NCBI RefSeq assembly: GCF_002895005.1
Contig: NZ_POWF01000001.1
Coordinates: 248,001 to 312,000, forward strand
DNA length: 64,000 nucleotides
Reading direction: 5' to 3'
DNA from: Hanstruepera neustonica
Lineage (GTDB): Bacteria > Bacteroidota > Bacteroidia > Flavobacteriales > Flavobacteriaceae
This document shows, piece by piece, positions 43,954 through 53,150 of the stretch. The notes under the pieces were generated by a model. It did no database searches, was not told the origin of the DNA, and was given only the letters and a program-made list of their open reading frames with translations. Positions within the stretch are counted from its first letter, which is position 1; the number at the start of each line of letters is the position of its first letter. The position numbers and the translations under genes are program-made.

Positions 43954-46146
43954 TTAATCGTTATACTTTCCTAATAAATTAAAATCTAAATGTTTTTTAA
44001 CTAAATCTGTGTTTTTAACAGTAACAACGACCTCATCACCTAATTGATACATGTTTTTCGTGTTTCTGCCTATCAAAGCATATTCGCTTTCATCAAATTC
44101 ATAATGGTCATCTGTAATATCACGAACTCTAACCATTCCCTCACATTTATTATCTATGATTTCAACATAAATTCCCCAATCGGTCACACCTGAAATAACA
44201 CCAACAAACTCTTCATCTTGATGATCCTGCATAAATTTAATCTGCATGTATTTGATAGAATCACGTTCAGCTTTTGTGGCTAAATATTCCATGTTACTGG
44301 AATGCACACACCTATCTTCATAAACCTCTTCATTAGCGGATTTTTCACCATCTAAATACCGTTGCAACAATCGATGTGCCATGACATCCGGATAACGCCT
44401 GATAGGTGATGTGAAATGGCTGTAATAGTCAAATGCTAGACCATAATGCCCAATATTATGAGTTGTATACTCTGCTTTGCTCATACTTCTGATAGCTAGA
44501 GTATCAACTAAATTTTGCTCTTTTTTACCAACAACATCCTTTAATAAATTATTCAATGAAGCAGTCGTTGACTTCTTATCCTTAAAATTAAGTTTGTAAC
44601 CAAAACGTCCTACGATGTTTTGAAGTGCTGCTAACTTACTATCGTCAGGCTCGTCATGAACACGATATACAAAGGTTTTTGGAGGTTTTTGCTTACCTAC
44701 AAATTCAGCTACTTTTCGATTAGCTAATAACATAAATTCTTCAATTAACTTATTAGCATCTTGAGATGTTTTAAAATAGACGCCTGTTGGATTGTTATCT
44801 TCATCTAAATTAAATTTAACCTCTACTTTATCAAAAGAAATAGCCCCAGATCGCATACGTTTGGTACGCATTTTTTTAGCTAATTCATCCATTTTTAATA
44901 TAGCATCTGCAATATGTTGATCTGTATGATATTCCTTACCTGATAAGGAGACCTCTTTCGGGATTACATTAGTTTTACTTTCTATCACACTTTGGGCTTC
45001 TTCATAAGCAAATCGTGCATCACTGTAAGTTACTGTTCTACCGAACCATTGGTCTTTTACTTCAGCTTTTTCATCTAGATGAAAAACTGCCGAAAACGTA
45101 TATTTTTCTTCATGTGGCCGCAGCGAGCAGGCATTGTTCGATAAAATTTCTGGTAACATGGGTACAACCCTATCCACCAAATACACCGATGTAGCCCGTT
45201 CGTAAGCTTCATCATCTAAAACGGTATTAGGTTTAACATAATGCGACACATCAGCAATATGGATACCTATTTCATAAAGACCATTTTCTAAAATTTGAAA
45301 TGATAAGGCATCGTCAAAATCTTTAGCGTCTTTGGGATCTATGGTAAATGTTAAAACGTCTCGCATATCACGACGTTTAGCTATTTCCTCTTTGGTGATG
45401 GATGTATCTAACTTATTAGCAAATTCTTCAACCTCATAAGGAAATTCATAAGGCAAGCCGTATTCCGCTAAAATAGAATGTATTTCGGTATTATGTTCTC
45501 CTGGTTTTCCTAAAACCTTTAACACACGTCCACTGGGTGAGTCTTGATTTTCTGGCCATTCATCCAATGAAACCAAAACCTTATCACCTTCTTCAGCTTT
45601 GTTGATTTTATTAATGGGTACAAAAATATCCTTATACATTTTTGTACTGTCAGGAATCACAAAAGCATAATTATCATGCACCTGTATTACCCCAACATAA
45701 TCATTTTTAGCGCGTTTTAATACCCGAGTAATTTCTCCTTCTCTTCTACCGCGTTTTAAGCGTTTATAAACATAAAATTCGACTTCATCACCATCTAAAG
45801 CGCGGTTGATATTATTGGATGCAATATGAATATCGTCCTCAAATTCATCACTGATAACATAACCAGATCCCTTATGTGATAAGTCTAAAATTCCAGTATG
45901 ATAATCAGCAGTTGGTATAGCTTTAAATTTGCCACGCTCAACTTCTTCAATTTCTTTTTTAGCCTTTAATTGCTGTAGTTTTTTTATAATTTGATTACGA
46001 CTACTGGCGTCATTAACACCCAATTTTGCCGCAATTTGTTTATAGTTGAAGGATTTGTTTCGTTCTTTTTTTAATATACTTAAGATTGTATTCGTTAGGT
46101 TGGAAATCTTGTTTTTAGATGATCTCCTTTTTTTCTTTCTTGTCAT
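43954..46146 (-). CDS. rnr: Ribonuclease R
   Basis: This 730-residue 3'-5' exoribonuclease has an N-terminal winged-helix (about 15-70), two cold-shock domains (about 75-230), and the RNB catalytic domain with TIDPKDAKDFDDALSF and IGIHIADVSHYVK, including the acidic cluster. A C-terminal S1 domain (FVGVISGVTDWGIYVEI, about 645-728) follows. It degrades structured RNA. The order and length match RNase R. Confidence 0.97.
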   Translation of the reverse strand: MTRKKKRRSSKNKISNLTNTILSILKKERNKSFNYKQIAAKLGVNDASSRNQIIKKLQQLKAKKEIEEVERGKFKAIPTADYHTGILDLSHKGSGYVISDEFEDDIHIASNNINRALDGDEVEFYVYKRLKRGRREGEITRVLKRAKNDYVGVIQVHDNYAFVIPDSTKMYKDIFVPINKINKAEEGDKVLVSLDEWPENQDSPSGRVLKVLGKPGEHNTEIHSILAEYGLPYEFPYEVEEFANKLDTSITKEEIAKRRDMRDVLTFTIDPKDAKDFDDALSFQILENGLYEIGIHIADVSHYVKPNTVLDDEAYERATSVYLVDRVVPMLPEILSNNACSLRPHEEKYTFSAVFHLDEKAEVKDQWFGRTVTYSDARFAYEEAQSVIESKTNVIPKEVSLSGKEYHTDQHIADAILKMDELAKKMRTKRMRSGAISFDKVEVKFNLDEDNNPTGVYFKTSQDANKLIEEFMLLANRKVAEFVGKQKPPKTFVYRVHDEPDDSKLAALQNIVGRFGYKLNFKDKKSTTASLNNLLKDVVGKKEQNLVDTLAIRSMSKAEYTTHNIGHYGLAFDYYSHFTSPIRRYPDVMAHRLLQRYLDGEKSANEEVYEDRCVHSSNMEYLATKAERDSIKYMQIKFMQDHQDEEFVGVISGVTDWGIYVEIIDNKCEGMVRVRDITDDHYEFDESEYALIGRNTKNMYQLGDEVVVTVKNTDLVKKHLDFNLLGKYND

Positions 46147-46301
46147 GTAATTCTTTTCATATTCTGGTTCCTAAAGTTCGGAACACTTTCATTTTTAATT
46201 TAATACTAAAGGCGAAGTAATTTGTATTAAACAATTACAAAGCTACGGTTAATTAATTAAATTAATATGTTTATAAAGTTAATTATTTGATAACTAACTC
46301 A

Positions 46302-47759
46302 TTATTCAATAATAAGTTTTTTGGAAGCTTTTCCTTTATTGGTTATTATTTCAACCACATAAACTCCTGATGATAAACTACTTATATTAACTATAGATTT
46401 AGTTGTTGTTGTAACTAATTGTCCTAAATCATTATAAATAGCTACTCCTTTCAATTCTAAATGTTGTGGGATTTCAATTGTAAAACTCGTTGTGGCTGGA
46501 TTGGGAAATAAATTAAACTCAATAAGATTGTTTTCATCTACTGATAAAGCTGCACTTAAATCATAAGTAATTACTTTACCTGAATTTTCATAATTAGTGT
46601 CATCATATTGATAACCAACTCCCAGTATACTTCCATCTGGTGATAAAGCAAAACTATACCCTACATAAACATCACTATTATCTCCTTGAATTTGTTCTCC
46701 TAATAAAACCCAATCATTATTAATATATCTATATAAATCAATATATCCCATATTAAATAAATTAAAATTATGATGAGGTGCTCCAATTGCAAGAATATTT
46801 CCATCATCAGAAATAGAAATGTTTGATCCTAATAAGTCACCTGCAGCTAAACCAAAAATGCTTGAACCTTTTTGTACCCAATTATCATTAATATTATGAT
46901 ATACTCTTACTTGTCCAGCATTTGATGCAATAACATTACTTTGATTAATAGCAATTACAATTGTTTGTGCATCTGGAGTTATCTGTATTTTAGAACCTAT
47001 TCTTTCTCCAAATATTTCTTCATTGATAATACCAGTCTCTTCCCAATCATCATTATTGTATTCAAAAATTTTAATATAACTAGGATTTCCACTATTACTT
47101 GGATTAGAACATGCCAGTACATTACCATCTTCAGATAATGCCGTGTCTAAACCAAATCTTCCATAAAGATCAGAACCTTGTAACAACGAACCCTTGTTTT
47201 CCCAGGTATCATTGATAAAAGTAAAAACTCTAACATATCCTGAAAATGTTCCATTTTCCCCATTATATTGATTAGCTCCTGCAGCTAAAGTACTTCCATC
47301 ACTAGATAGTGATATATTAAAAGCAAAAATTTCTCCTATAGTTAGAGGAAGAATTTCTTGACCTATTTGTATCCATGTATCATTTATAAACTCATAAACT
47401 TTAATACTACCTGATTCTAAAATAGTTGTGCTATTTCCTGTTGTTCCTACTGCAATTCTTTGTCCATCTGACGATATAGCAACTCTTATACCTTGTAAAT
47501 TTCCATTTGCATGGCCATTTAATGTTTGACCTATTTGTGACCAACTATTATTATTAAATTCATAAACTCTTACATATCCAGTAATAGAACCACTAGCATC
47601 TTTATTATCTGCTACAACCATTCTATTGTTATCAGAAGAAAAGGCTAAATCTGTACCAAAAAATTGTCTATTAGAATTACCAAATAATGTTTGTCCAAAT
47701 TGAATTTGGCAGAATACTACAGAAGGACATAAAAAACATATAACAACATATTTACCCAT
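46302..47759 (-). CDS. T9SS-secreted seven-repeat beta-propeller protein
   Basis: This 485-residue protein has a signal peptide (about 1-17, ending VFCQ). About seven repeats of 50-60 residues follow, each with a pattern like (L/I)SSDGxxLAxG ... GxVRVYxFxNxxWxQxG, which should form a beta-propeller (about 18-400). From about 417 it carries a type A T9SS sorting domain (LFPNPATTSFTIEIP ... GVYVVEIITNKGKASKKLIIE). It is exported across the outer membrane by the type IX system and probably surface-bound. It sits between rnr and the AT-rich gap, and its codons look more AT-rich than its neighbours. The ligand is unknown. Confidence 0.88.
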   Translation of the reverse strand: MGKYVVICFLCPSVVFCQIQFGQTLFGNSNRQFFGTDLAFSSDNNRMVVADNKDASGSITGYVRVYEFNNNSWSQIGQTLNGHANGNLQGIRVAISSDGQRIAVGTTGNSTTILESGSIKVYEFINDTWIQIGQEILPLTIGEIFAFNISLSSDGSTLAAGANQYNGENGTFSGYVRVFTFINDTWENKGSLLQGSDLYGRFGLDTALSEDGNVLACSNPSNSGNPSYIKIFEYNNDDWEETGIINEEIFGERIGSKIQITPDAQTIVIAINQSNVIASNAGQVRVYHNINDNWVQKGSSIFGLAAGDLLGSNISISDDGNILAIGAPHHNFNLFNMGYIDLYRYINNDWVLLGEQIQGDNSDVYVGYSFALSPDGSILGVGYQYDDTNYENSGKVITYDLSAALSVDENNLIEFNLFPNPATTSFTIEIPQHLELKGVAIYNDLGQLVTTTTKSIVNISSLSSGVYVVEIITNKGKASKKLIIE

Positions 47760-48317
47760 ACACTAAAATTATACATTTTAAAATTAAGAAAATAGAATCT
47801 AAACCAAACTTATACTTATCCACATTAAATACTATAATAATTATTTCTTTTTGAAATTTTAAAAAAATATTAATGATTATAATGGCGTGTTAATAGCTTC
47901 AATAACTTTTTTAAAATATATTTTGAAAACACACAGTTTACATTTTATTGATAATTAATTAACATTCAAAATAAGCTTAACTTGTTCATTTTTAATCTCA
48001 TTTTAAATACTATTAACAGCTGTTTATATTGTTTGTTAATAACCAATTTTTAATAAAAACTATTTATATGGGTGTTGATAAACGTTAAAATAGATGCTCA
48101 AAAATTAGCTAAAAAAATAGGTTTAATTTTTTGGTAAATACATTCGCATTTTTGATTGCAATTTTTATTCAATTTTTAAAATATATCTGTTAGAAAATGA
48201 TAAATAGATATTAACATGTTATGAGTCTATATAGACTGTTTTATAAACACGTTAAATTTTACGATTTAAAATTAGGCATTTTGTACCTTTACCGCATCAT
48301 ATCAACACTACAACAAA
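47760..48317. other. 558-base AT-rich divergent intergenic region with a DnaA box (candidate origin)
   Basis: No gene is visible on either strand. By hand count bases 47821-48240 hold 79 G/C of 420 (19%), far below the surrounding genes. A perfect DnaA box TTATCCACA is at 47816-47824. One-mismatch forms are at 48034-48042 (TGTTAATAA), 48073-48081 (TGTTGATAA) and 48241-48249 (TTATAAACA). A perfect 14-base palindrome AGTCTATATAGACT lies at 48224-48237 and an imperfect one around AACAGCTGTT at 48015-48024. TACCTTTA at 48284-48291 may be the rpiB promoter. Flanking genes point away from the region. It could be an origin or simply a large divergent promoter region. Confidence 0.4.
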
Positions 48318-48752
48318 ATGAAAATATCTATAGGTAACGATCACGCAGGAACCGATTATAAATTTGCTATTATCAAGCATTTAGAATCAAAAGGAATTCA
48401 AGTCACTAATTATGGAACGGATTCCAGTGACAGTGTGGATTATCCGGATTTTGTACATCCTGTAGCTCAAGATGTCAATGATAATAAAGTGGATTTTGGT
48501 ATTTTAATTTGCGGTAGTGCCAATGGTGTGGCCATGACTGCTAACAAATATCAACATGTACGTGCTGGTATATGTTGGATGAACGAAATAACAGAGCTAA
48601 CCAGACAACATAACAATGCTAATATTATTTGTATTCCTGCGAGATATACGGCTATTCCTCAAGCTATAAAAATGGTTGATACCTTTTTAGAAACAAAATT
48701 TGAGGGTGGACGTCATCAAAAACGCGTGGATAAAATCCCGCTATCCTGTTAA
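48318..48752 (+). CDS. rpiB: Ribose-5-phosphate isomerase B
   Basis: This 144-residue protein begins MKISIGNDHAGTDYK (D8, H9), then DYPDFVHPVA and the catalytic-loop CGSANG (65-70). These are the RpiB/LacAB signatures. It interconverts ribose-5-phosphate and ribulose-5-phosphate. The next gene's ATG follows its stop codon with no gap, indicating translational coupling to the cation exporter. Confidence 0.95.
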   Translation: MKISIGNDHAGTDYKFAIIKHLESKGIQVTNYGTDSSDSVDYPDFVHPVAQDVNDNKVDFGILICGSANGVAMTANKYQHVRAGICWMNEITELTRQHNNANIICIPARYTAIPQAIKMVDTFLETKFEGGRHQKRVDKIPLSC

Positions 48753-49664
48753 ATGGGTCATTCGCATTCACATAATCATTCGCATTCCAATATGAAGGAT
48801 AGAAATCTCATTATTTCTATTCTTTTAAATATACTCATAACTTCTGCTCAAGTCATTGGTGGAATTATTTCTGGAAGTTTAGCCTTATTAAGTGATGCCC
48901 TTCATAATTTTAGTGATGTAATATCTTTAGTAGTTAGTTATGTAGCCTCTAAATTATCGAGACAAAAAGCTTCTATTCACAGAACCTTTGGTTATAAACG
49001 AGCTGAAATCCTTGCAGCTTTTATAAATGCTTCAACACTAGTAATTGTAGGTGTTTTATTGATAATCGAGGCTGTAAAACGTTTTCAAAATCCGCAAGAA
49101 ATAGAATCGAATTTAGTAATATGGCTTTCTGTTATTGCTATACTAGCTAACGGATTTAGTGTGTTGTTGTTAAAAAAAGATGCTGATTCCAATTTGAATA
49201 TGAAATCTGCTTATTTGCATCTATTTACTGATATGCTAGCTAGTATTGCTGTTTTAATAGGTGGTTTGTTGATGAAATATTATCAGGTTTTTTGGGTAGA
49301 TAGCGTGTTAACATTTCTTATTGCCCTTTATTTGGTATGGGTTGGATACGATCTATTAAAAAAGTCTACCAAAATTTTAATGCTTTTTACTCCAGAGCAA
49401 GTGGATATAAAAGCTGTTTTAAGAGCGGTTCATAAAATACCCAAAGTCAACAAGCTTCATCATGTTCATGTTTGGTGTTTAAATGATGATGAATTGCATT
49501 TAGAAGCCCATTTAGATTTATCTGAAAATATATCTATTGATGAATTCAATAATGTTTTAAAACAAATAGAAGATGTATTACATGCTGAATTTGACATCAA
49601 TCACATAACCATTCAACCAGAATTTAATAAGAAAGATTCCAAAGATGTTATTGTACAGGATTAA
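48753..49664 (+). CDS. Zinc-type cation diffusion facilitator (CDF)
   Basis: This 303-residue protein has a His-rich N-terminus (MGHSHSHNHSHSN), six membrane helices and a C-terminal ferredoxin-like cytosolic domain (about 210-300). Transport-site motifs are HNFSD in the second helix (LLSDALHNFSDVIS) and HLFTD in the fifth (YLHLFTDMLAS). HxxxD in both helices fits a zinc/cadmium exporter of the CzcD/ZitB kind. It starts on the base after the rpiB stop codon, and a GNAT gene follows by 12 bases. Confidence 0.93.
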   Translation: MGHSHSHNHSHSNMKDRNLIISILLNILITSAQVIGGIISGSLALLSDALHNFSDVISLVVSYVASKLSRQKASIHRTFGYKRAEILAAFINASTLVIVGVLLIIEAVKRFQNPQEIESNLVIWLSVIAILANGFSVLLLKKDADSNLNMKSAYLHLFTDMLASIAVLIGGLLMKYYQVFWVDSVLTFLIALYLVWVGYDLLKKSTKILMLFTPEQVDIKAVLRAVHKIPKVNKLHHVHVWCLNDDELHLEAHLDLSENISIDEFNNVLKQIEDVLHAEFDINHITIQPEFNKKDSKDVIVQD

Positions 49665-49676
49665 ATAAAGAAAAGC

Positions 49677-50120
49677 ATGCTTGACATACTTACTAAAAAT
49701 TTTTCGGAGTTAAATACAAGTGAACTCTATGATTTATTGCAATTACGTTCTGAAGTGTTTGTGGTGGAACAGGATTGTGTATATCAGGATATCGATGGAA
49801 AGGACCAGAAAGCCTTACATATTTTAGGTTATAAAAATAATAATCTGGTCGCTTACACACGCGTTTTTAAACCAGGTGATTATTTTAATGTAGCTAGTAT
49901 TGGTAGAGTAGTGGTGAAAGAAAATGAACGCCAGCATCAATATGGTTATGAAATCATGAAGGCTTCCATTAAAGCAGTAAATGTCTTTTTTAATACAACC
50001 GAAATAAAAATTTCAGCACAAACGTATTTGAAGAAATTTTACAATAATTTAGGATTTAAAGAAATAGGAGAGGAGTACCTGGAAGATGGGATTCCACATG
50101 TAGCCATGATTAAATATTAA
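49677..50120 (+). CDS. ElaA-like GNAT acetyltransferase
   Basis: This 147-residue GNAT shows the ElaA pattern LYDLLQLRSEVFVVEQDCVYQDIDGKDQKALHI near the N-terminus and the acetyl-CoA loop RVVVKENERQHQYGYEIM (GRVVV...R-x2-GxG type, with Tyr in the loop). YLKKFYNNLGFKEIGEEYLEDGIPH closes it. The substrate is unknown. Its end overlaps the converging OmpA-like gene by 4 bases. Confidence 0.9.
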   Translation: MLDILTKNFSELNTSELYDLLQLRSEVFVVEQDCVYQDIDGKDQKALHILGYKNNNLVAYTRVFKPGDYFNVASIGRVVVKENERQHQYGYEIMKASIKAVNVFFNTTEIKISAQTYLKKFYNNLGFKEIGEEYLEDGIPHVAMIKY

Positions 50121-50974
50121 TCTTTACCGACATACGTCACTAAAATTTCAACCCGTCTATCAAATTTAGGATCACCTCCTAACGGAAATTTTCGGCGCAT
50201 TCCCACGTACTTCATTCGACTTTTATCAACCCCTTTTTTGGCTAAATAATCATAAATATATTTTGCTCGGGTAACCGACAAATTACGCTTGTTTGTTTGA
50301 CGATCCATGGCATCACGGCCATTTTGCGTGCAACACACGTGACCTTGTATGGTGAAGTATATATCCTCGCGTTCCAGGAGGGTTTCTGCAATTTTTTCTA
50401 GTGTTTTTTTAGATTCTGGGAGCAGGATACTATATCCTGTTTTAAATAAAATATTTTCCAATAGAAATTTATCACCAGCTTTTATATCACCCTTGATAGC
50501 CTCCGAAAATTCTTTTTTTTCTGGTTTTTCAATTTCAGCTTCTGTTCTGGGAGGAGAATACGGTTGAACCCTAATTTCTACTTTTCGATTTAAACCTCTT
50601 AATTTAGCTATATTCTTTTCTTTTACGAGTTCCAATAGCACTTCACCTTTTCCATCAACGTTAGTAATTTTTGATTCGTCAAATTCGTTATTGGAAAAAA
50701 TTTCTTTAATGGAGTTTGCGCGGTATTGGGATAAAAGCAGGTTATAGGAATCACTACCACGATCATCACAAAAACCATAAATAGATATCTTTTCTATATC
50801 AAGAGATTCAATTTCTGATAGAAAAAGCATCAACCTACTTTCTTCAGTAGGCAGAACCACATATTGGTCGGTTTCAAAAAACACAATATGGGTGCGCTCT
50901 CTTTCAGCATCTGTTTGCGAAAAGAGCATCATATTACTACATAATAATATGAAGAGCGCTATTAATCTATTCAT
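50117..50974 (-). CDS. Double OmpA-domain protein
   Basis: This 285-residue protein has a signal peptide (about 1-19, LFSQ). It carries two OmpA-type peptidoglycan-binding domains: about 27-132 (FETDQYVVLPTEESRLMLFLSEI ... YGFCDDRGSDSYNLLLSQYRANSI) and about 165-282 (ILFKTGYSILLPESKKTLEKIAETL ... GHVCCTQNGRDAMDRQTNKRNLSVTRAK). No beta-barrel precedes them, so it may be a soluble periplasmic wall-binding protein. The second domain has a CC pair in the usual SHTD/GHT position. It lies just after the CtpA-like protease gene on the same strand. Confidence 0.85.
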   Translation of the reverse strand: MNRLIALFILLCSNMMLFSQTDAERERTHIVFFETDQYVVLPTEESRLMLFLSEIESLDIEKISIYGFCDDRGSDSYNLLLSQYRANSIKEIFSNNEFDESKITNVDGKGEVLLELVKEKNIAKLRGLNRKVEIRVQPYSPPRTEAEIEKPEKKEFSEAIKGDIKAGDKFLLENILFKTGYSILLPESKKTLEKIAETLLEREDIYFTIQGHVCCTQNGRDAMDRQTNKRNLSVTRAKYIYDYLAKKGVDKSRMKYVGMRRKFPLGGDPKFDRRVEILVTYVGKD

Positions 50975-51004
50975 AGTAGGTAATGAAAATGAACTTAAAT
51001 ATAC

Positions 51005-52642
51005 TTAATTTAAGTAATCTTTATAAACGGAAGGTTTTGATAAAATTTCAGTCGCTTTTTTTATCTCAAGATTATGACCTTTGTAGTAATCATACAAACC
51101 TTCTCTATAAACATAACGTTTTACTATCTCATCAGTTAGTAACGATAAAATTTCGTCTTTATTTTCATTGATAGCCAATTCTTTGGAATTGTTTAAATTA
51201 GTTACCAACGCGTTATAATCATTTTGAATATTGTCATCTAAATCTTCTTTAGCAGCTTTTTCCATGACCTTATTCAGTGCTTTTTCAGTTTCGGTAACAA
51301 ATGTAAAATCATTGCTTTTTAAATACTGTTTAAAATCATTAAAGTCAGCATTTGTCAGTTCAAAATTACTAACATCAGCTTGTTGGTGCTTGTAATAATA
51401 GTCGGTAGCGTAATCGAAAATTAAAAAGTCATATTGAATTGCTTTAGTAATAGCTGAATTTTTGGTGACTGCTAAAGCTTCATCTGGAAAAACACCTCCG
51501 CCATCAAATACTTTCCGGCCGTTTTTGGTTTTAAATTCATTGTATTTGTCTTTTTCTATACGGACCGCATTGCCTTTTTCATCTCTGTTCCAATAGTCTA
51601 ATGCCTGGATGCATCTACCGGATGGTGTGTAATATCTTGATATGGTAATTTTTAGCTGTGTACCATAAGTTAAAGGTTTAGGGCGCTGTACAAGTCCCTT
51701 TCCAAAGCTTCTGGAACCAACAATGACCGCTCTATCTAAATCCTGTAAAGCACCTGAAACAATTTCACTAGCCGAAGCACTACTGCCATTAATTAGAACA
51801 ACAAGCGGGATTTCGGTATCAAGAGGATCACTTTGAGTGTAATAAGTACGGTTGAACTTTTTAACTTTAGATTTAGTTGAAACCACCAATTGACCTTTAG
51901 GAACAAATAAGTTTACAATTTTGACGGCTTCCAATAGAAGTCCGCCTGGGTTACCTCTCAGGTCCAAAATAATGCGTTCAGCACCTTGAGCTTTCAAATC
52001 TTTTACAGCATAGCCTGTTTGGGAAGACGCTTTGTTATTAAACTTATCTAAAACAATATATCCTGTTTTATCATCAACCATTGAAAAATGTGGTACGGCA
52101 TCAATTTCCACTTCAGAACGTGTAATACTGGCAGTATATTCTTTTCCTTGGCGCAAGTAGGTTACATCTACTTTACTTCCAGAGGAACCTTTTAGGAGGT
52201 CGCCTGCATCATCTTTGTAATTGGCAATTACCGTATTACCGATTTTTATAATTTCATCACCAGCTTTTAAGCCAGCTTTATCGGCAGGATAATCTTTGTA
52301 TGGTTCAATAATGACCAACTTGTCCTTCATGGTTCTAACATTGGCTCCAATACCCGTGTAATCTCCTGTTCTCCGAATTTTTTCAGCTTCGACATCTTGC
52401 TCGTTATAAAATTGGGTATAAGGATCCAAATCATTCAACATGCTTTTGATAGCCGTATCCATTAATTCAGCTGGATTGGTATCGTCAACATAATTCATAT
52501 TAACCTCTTTATATAAGGTGGTGAATATTTCTATTTGCTTGGCTATCTCAAAAAAATCGTTTTGAAAAGCGGTACCAGTCAGAAATATAACAAGCGCTAA
52601 AAAAGGAATGATAATGCGCTTTTTAAGTAATTTTTTCATCAT
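51005..52642 (-). CDS. CtpA-type S41 carboxy-terminal processing peptidase
   Basis: This 545-residue protein has an N-terminal signal/anchor (about 9-26). A PDZ domain (about 95-175, TGIGANVRTMKDKLVIIEPYKDYPADKAGLKAGDEI) follows. The S41 catalytic part has LDLRGNPGGLL, the Ser in INGSSASASEIVSG (285-297) and the Lys in GSRSFGKGLVQ (K315). It should cleave periplasmic proteins at the C-terminus. Its start overlaps the end of rnpA by 4 bases, an order often seen in flavobacteria. Confidence 0.94.
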   Translation of the reverse strand: MMKKLLKKRIIIPFLALVIFLTGTAFQNDFFEIAKQIEIFTTLYKEVNMNYVDDTNPAELMDTAIKSMLNDLDPYTQFYNEQDVEAEKIRRTGDYTGIGANVRTMKDKLVIIEPYKDYPADKAGLKAGDEIIKIGNTVIANYKDDAGDLLKGSSGSKVDVTYLRQGKEYTASITRSEVEIDAVPHFSMVDDKTGYIVLDKFNNKASSQTGYAVKDLKAQGAERIILDLRGNPGGLLLEAVKIVNLFVPKGQLVVSTKSKVKKFNRTYYTQSDPLDTEIPLVVLINGSSASASEIVSGALQDLDRAVIVGSRSFGKGLVQRPKPLTYGTQLKITISRYYTPSGRCIQALDYWNRDEKGNAVRIEKDKYNEFKTKNGRKVFDGGGVFPDEALAVTKNSAITKAIQYDFLIFDYATDYYYKHQQADVSNFELTNADFNDFKQYLKSNDFTFVTETEKALNKVMEKAAKEDLDDNIQNDYNALVTNLNNSKELAINENKDEILSLLTDEIVKRYVYREGLYDYYKGHNLEIKKATEILSKPSVYKDYLN

Positions 52643-53022
52643 GAATTTTTTTTGGATTCCATTTCAACAAACTTCTTAAACAGTTTGTTCATGGATTGTT
52701 CAACTTCAACATAAGTGGGTTTATCATTACCAATGTACAAAATCATAAACGCATATTGTGTTGTAATGTTGTTAAAATAGGCAGTTTTGTTCAATCGGTA
52801 CGCTTCTCGAAGCAATCGTTTGATTCGATTTCTGTCAACCGCTTTTTTAAAATGACGTTTTGAAACAGAAACACCTGTTTTGGCAATGACATTATCATCA
52901 AGTTCCGTTTCTAAATAAACCATACGCAGCGGATAAGCCGAAACCGACTGGCCTTCAGTAAAAAGCTGATCGATGCGTTTTTTGCCTTTGAGCTTTTCTT
53001 TATGTGAATAAGGTGCTTTCAT
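52639..53022 (-). CDS. rnpA: Ribonuclease P protein component
   Basis: This 127-residue basic protein has the RNase P signature RNRIKRLLREAYR (64-76) after TGVSVSKRHFKKAV. It helps the RNase P RNA mature tRNA 5' ends. The usual neighbour rpmH is absent; the upstream 128 bases hold no L34 gene. A CtpA-like gene follows with a 4-base overlap. Confidence 0.95.
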   Translation of the reverse strand: MKAPYSHKEKLKGKKRIDQLFTEGQSVSAYPLRMVYLETELDDNVIAKTGVSVSKRHFKKAVDRNRIKRLLREAYRLNKTAYFNNITTQYAFMILYIGNDKPTYVEVEQSMNKLFKKFVEMESKKNS

Positions 53023-53150
53023 AAACTGCTGCGTGCGTAAAAATAGTAATATCTAGGCAAGCATGCGATATGTCTCTATGACATAAATCATATTTTTTAA
53101 TGCCAATAGGCTGTAAATTACCAAAATATTATTCTTAAATTATTGTCGGT

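Noticed and set aside
53060-53090. Small hairpin TATGTC...GACATA in the rnpA/GCS2 divergent gap
   Set aside because: The stem is only six pairs, with no T-run or known element, so it is not better than chance in AT-rich DNA.
52639-53150. Looking for rpmH-dnaA next to rnpA as an origin marker
   Set aside because: The upstream 128 bases contain no L34 gene and no DnaA box; the flavobacterial rnpA-ctpA arrangement is not an origin signal.
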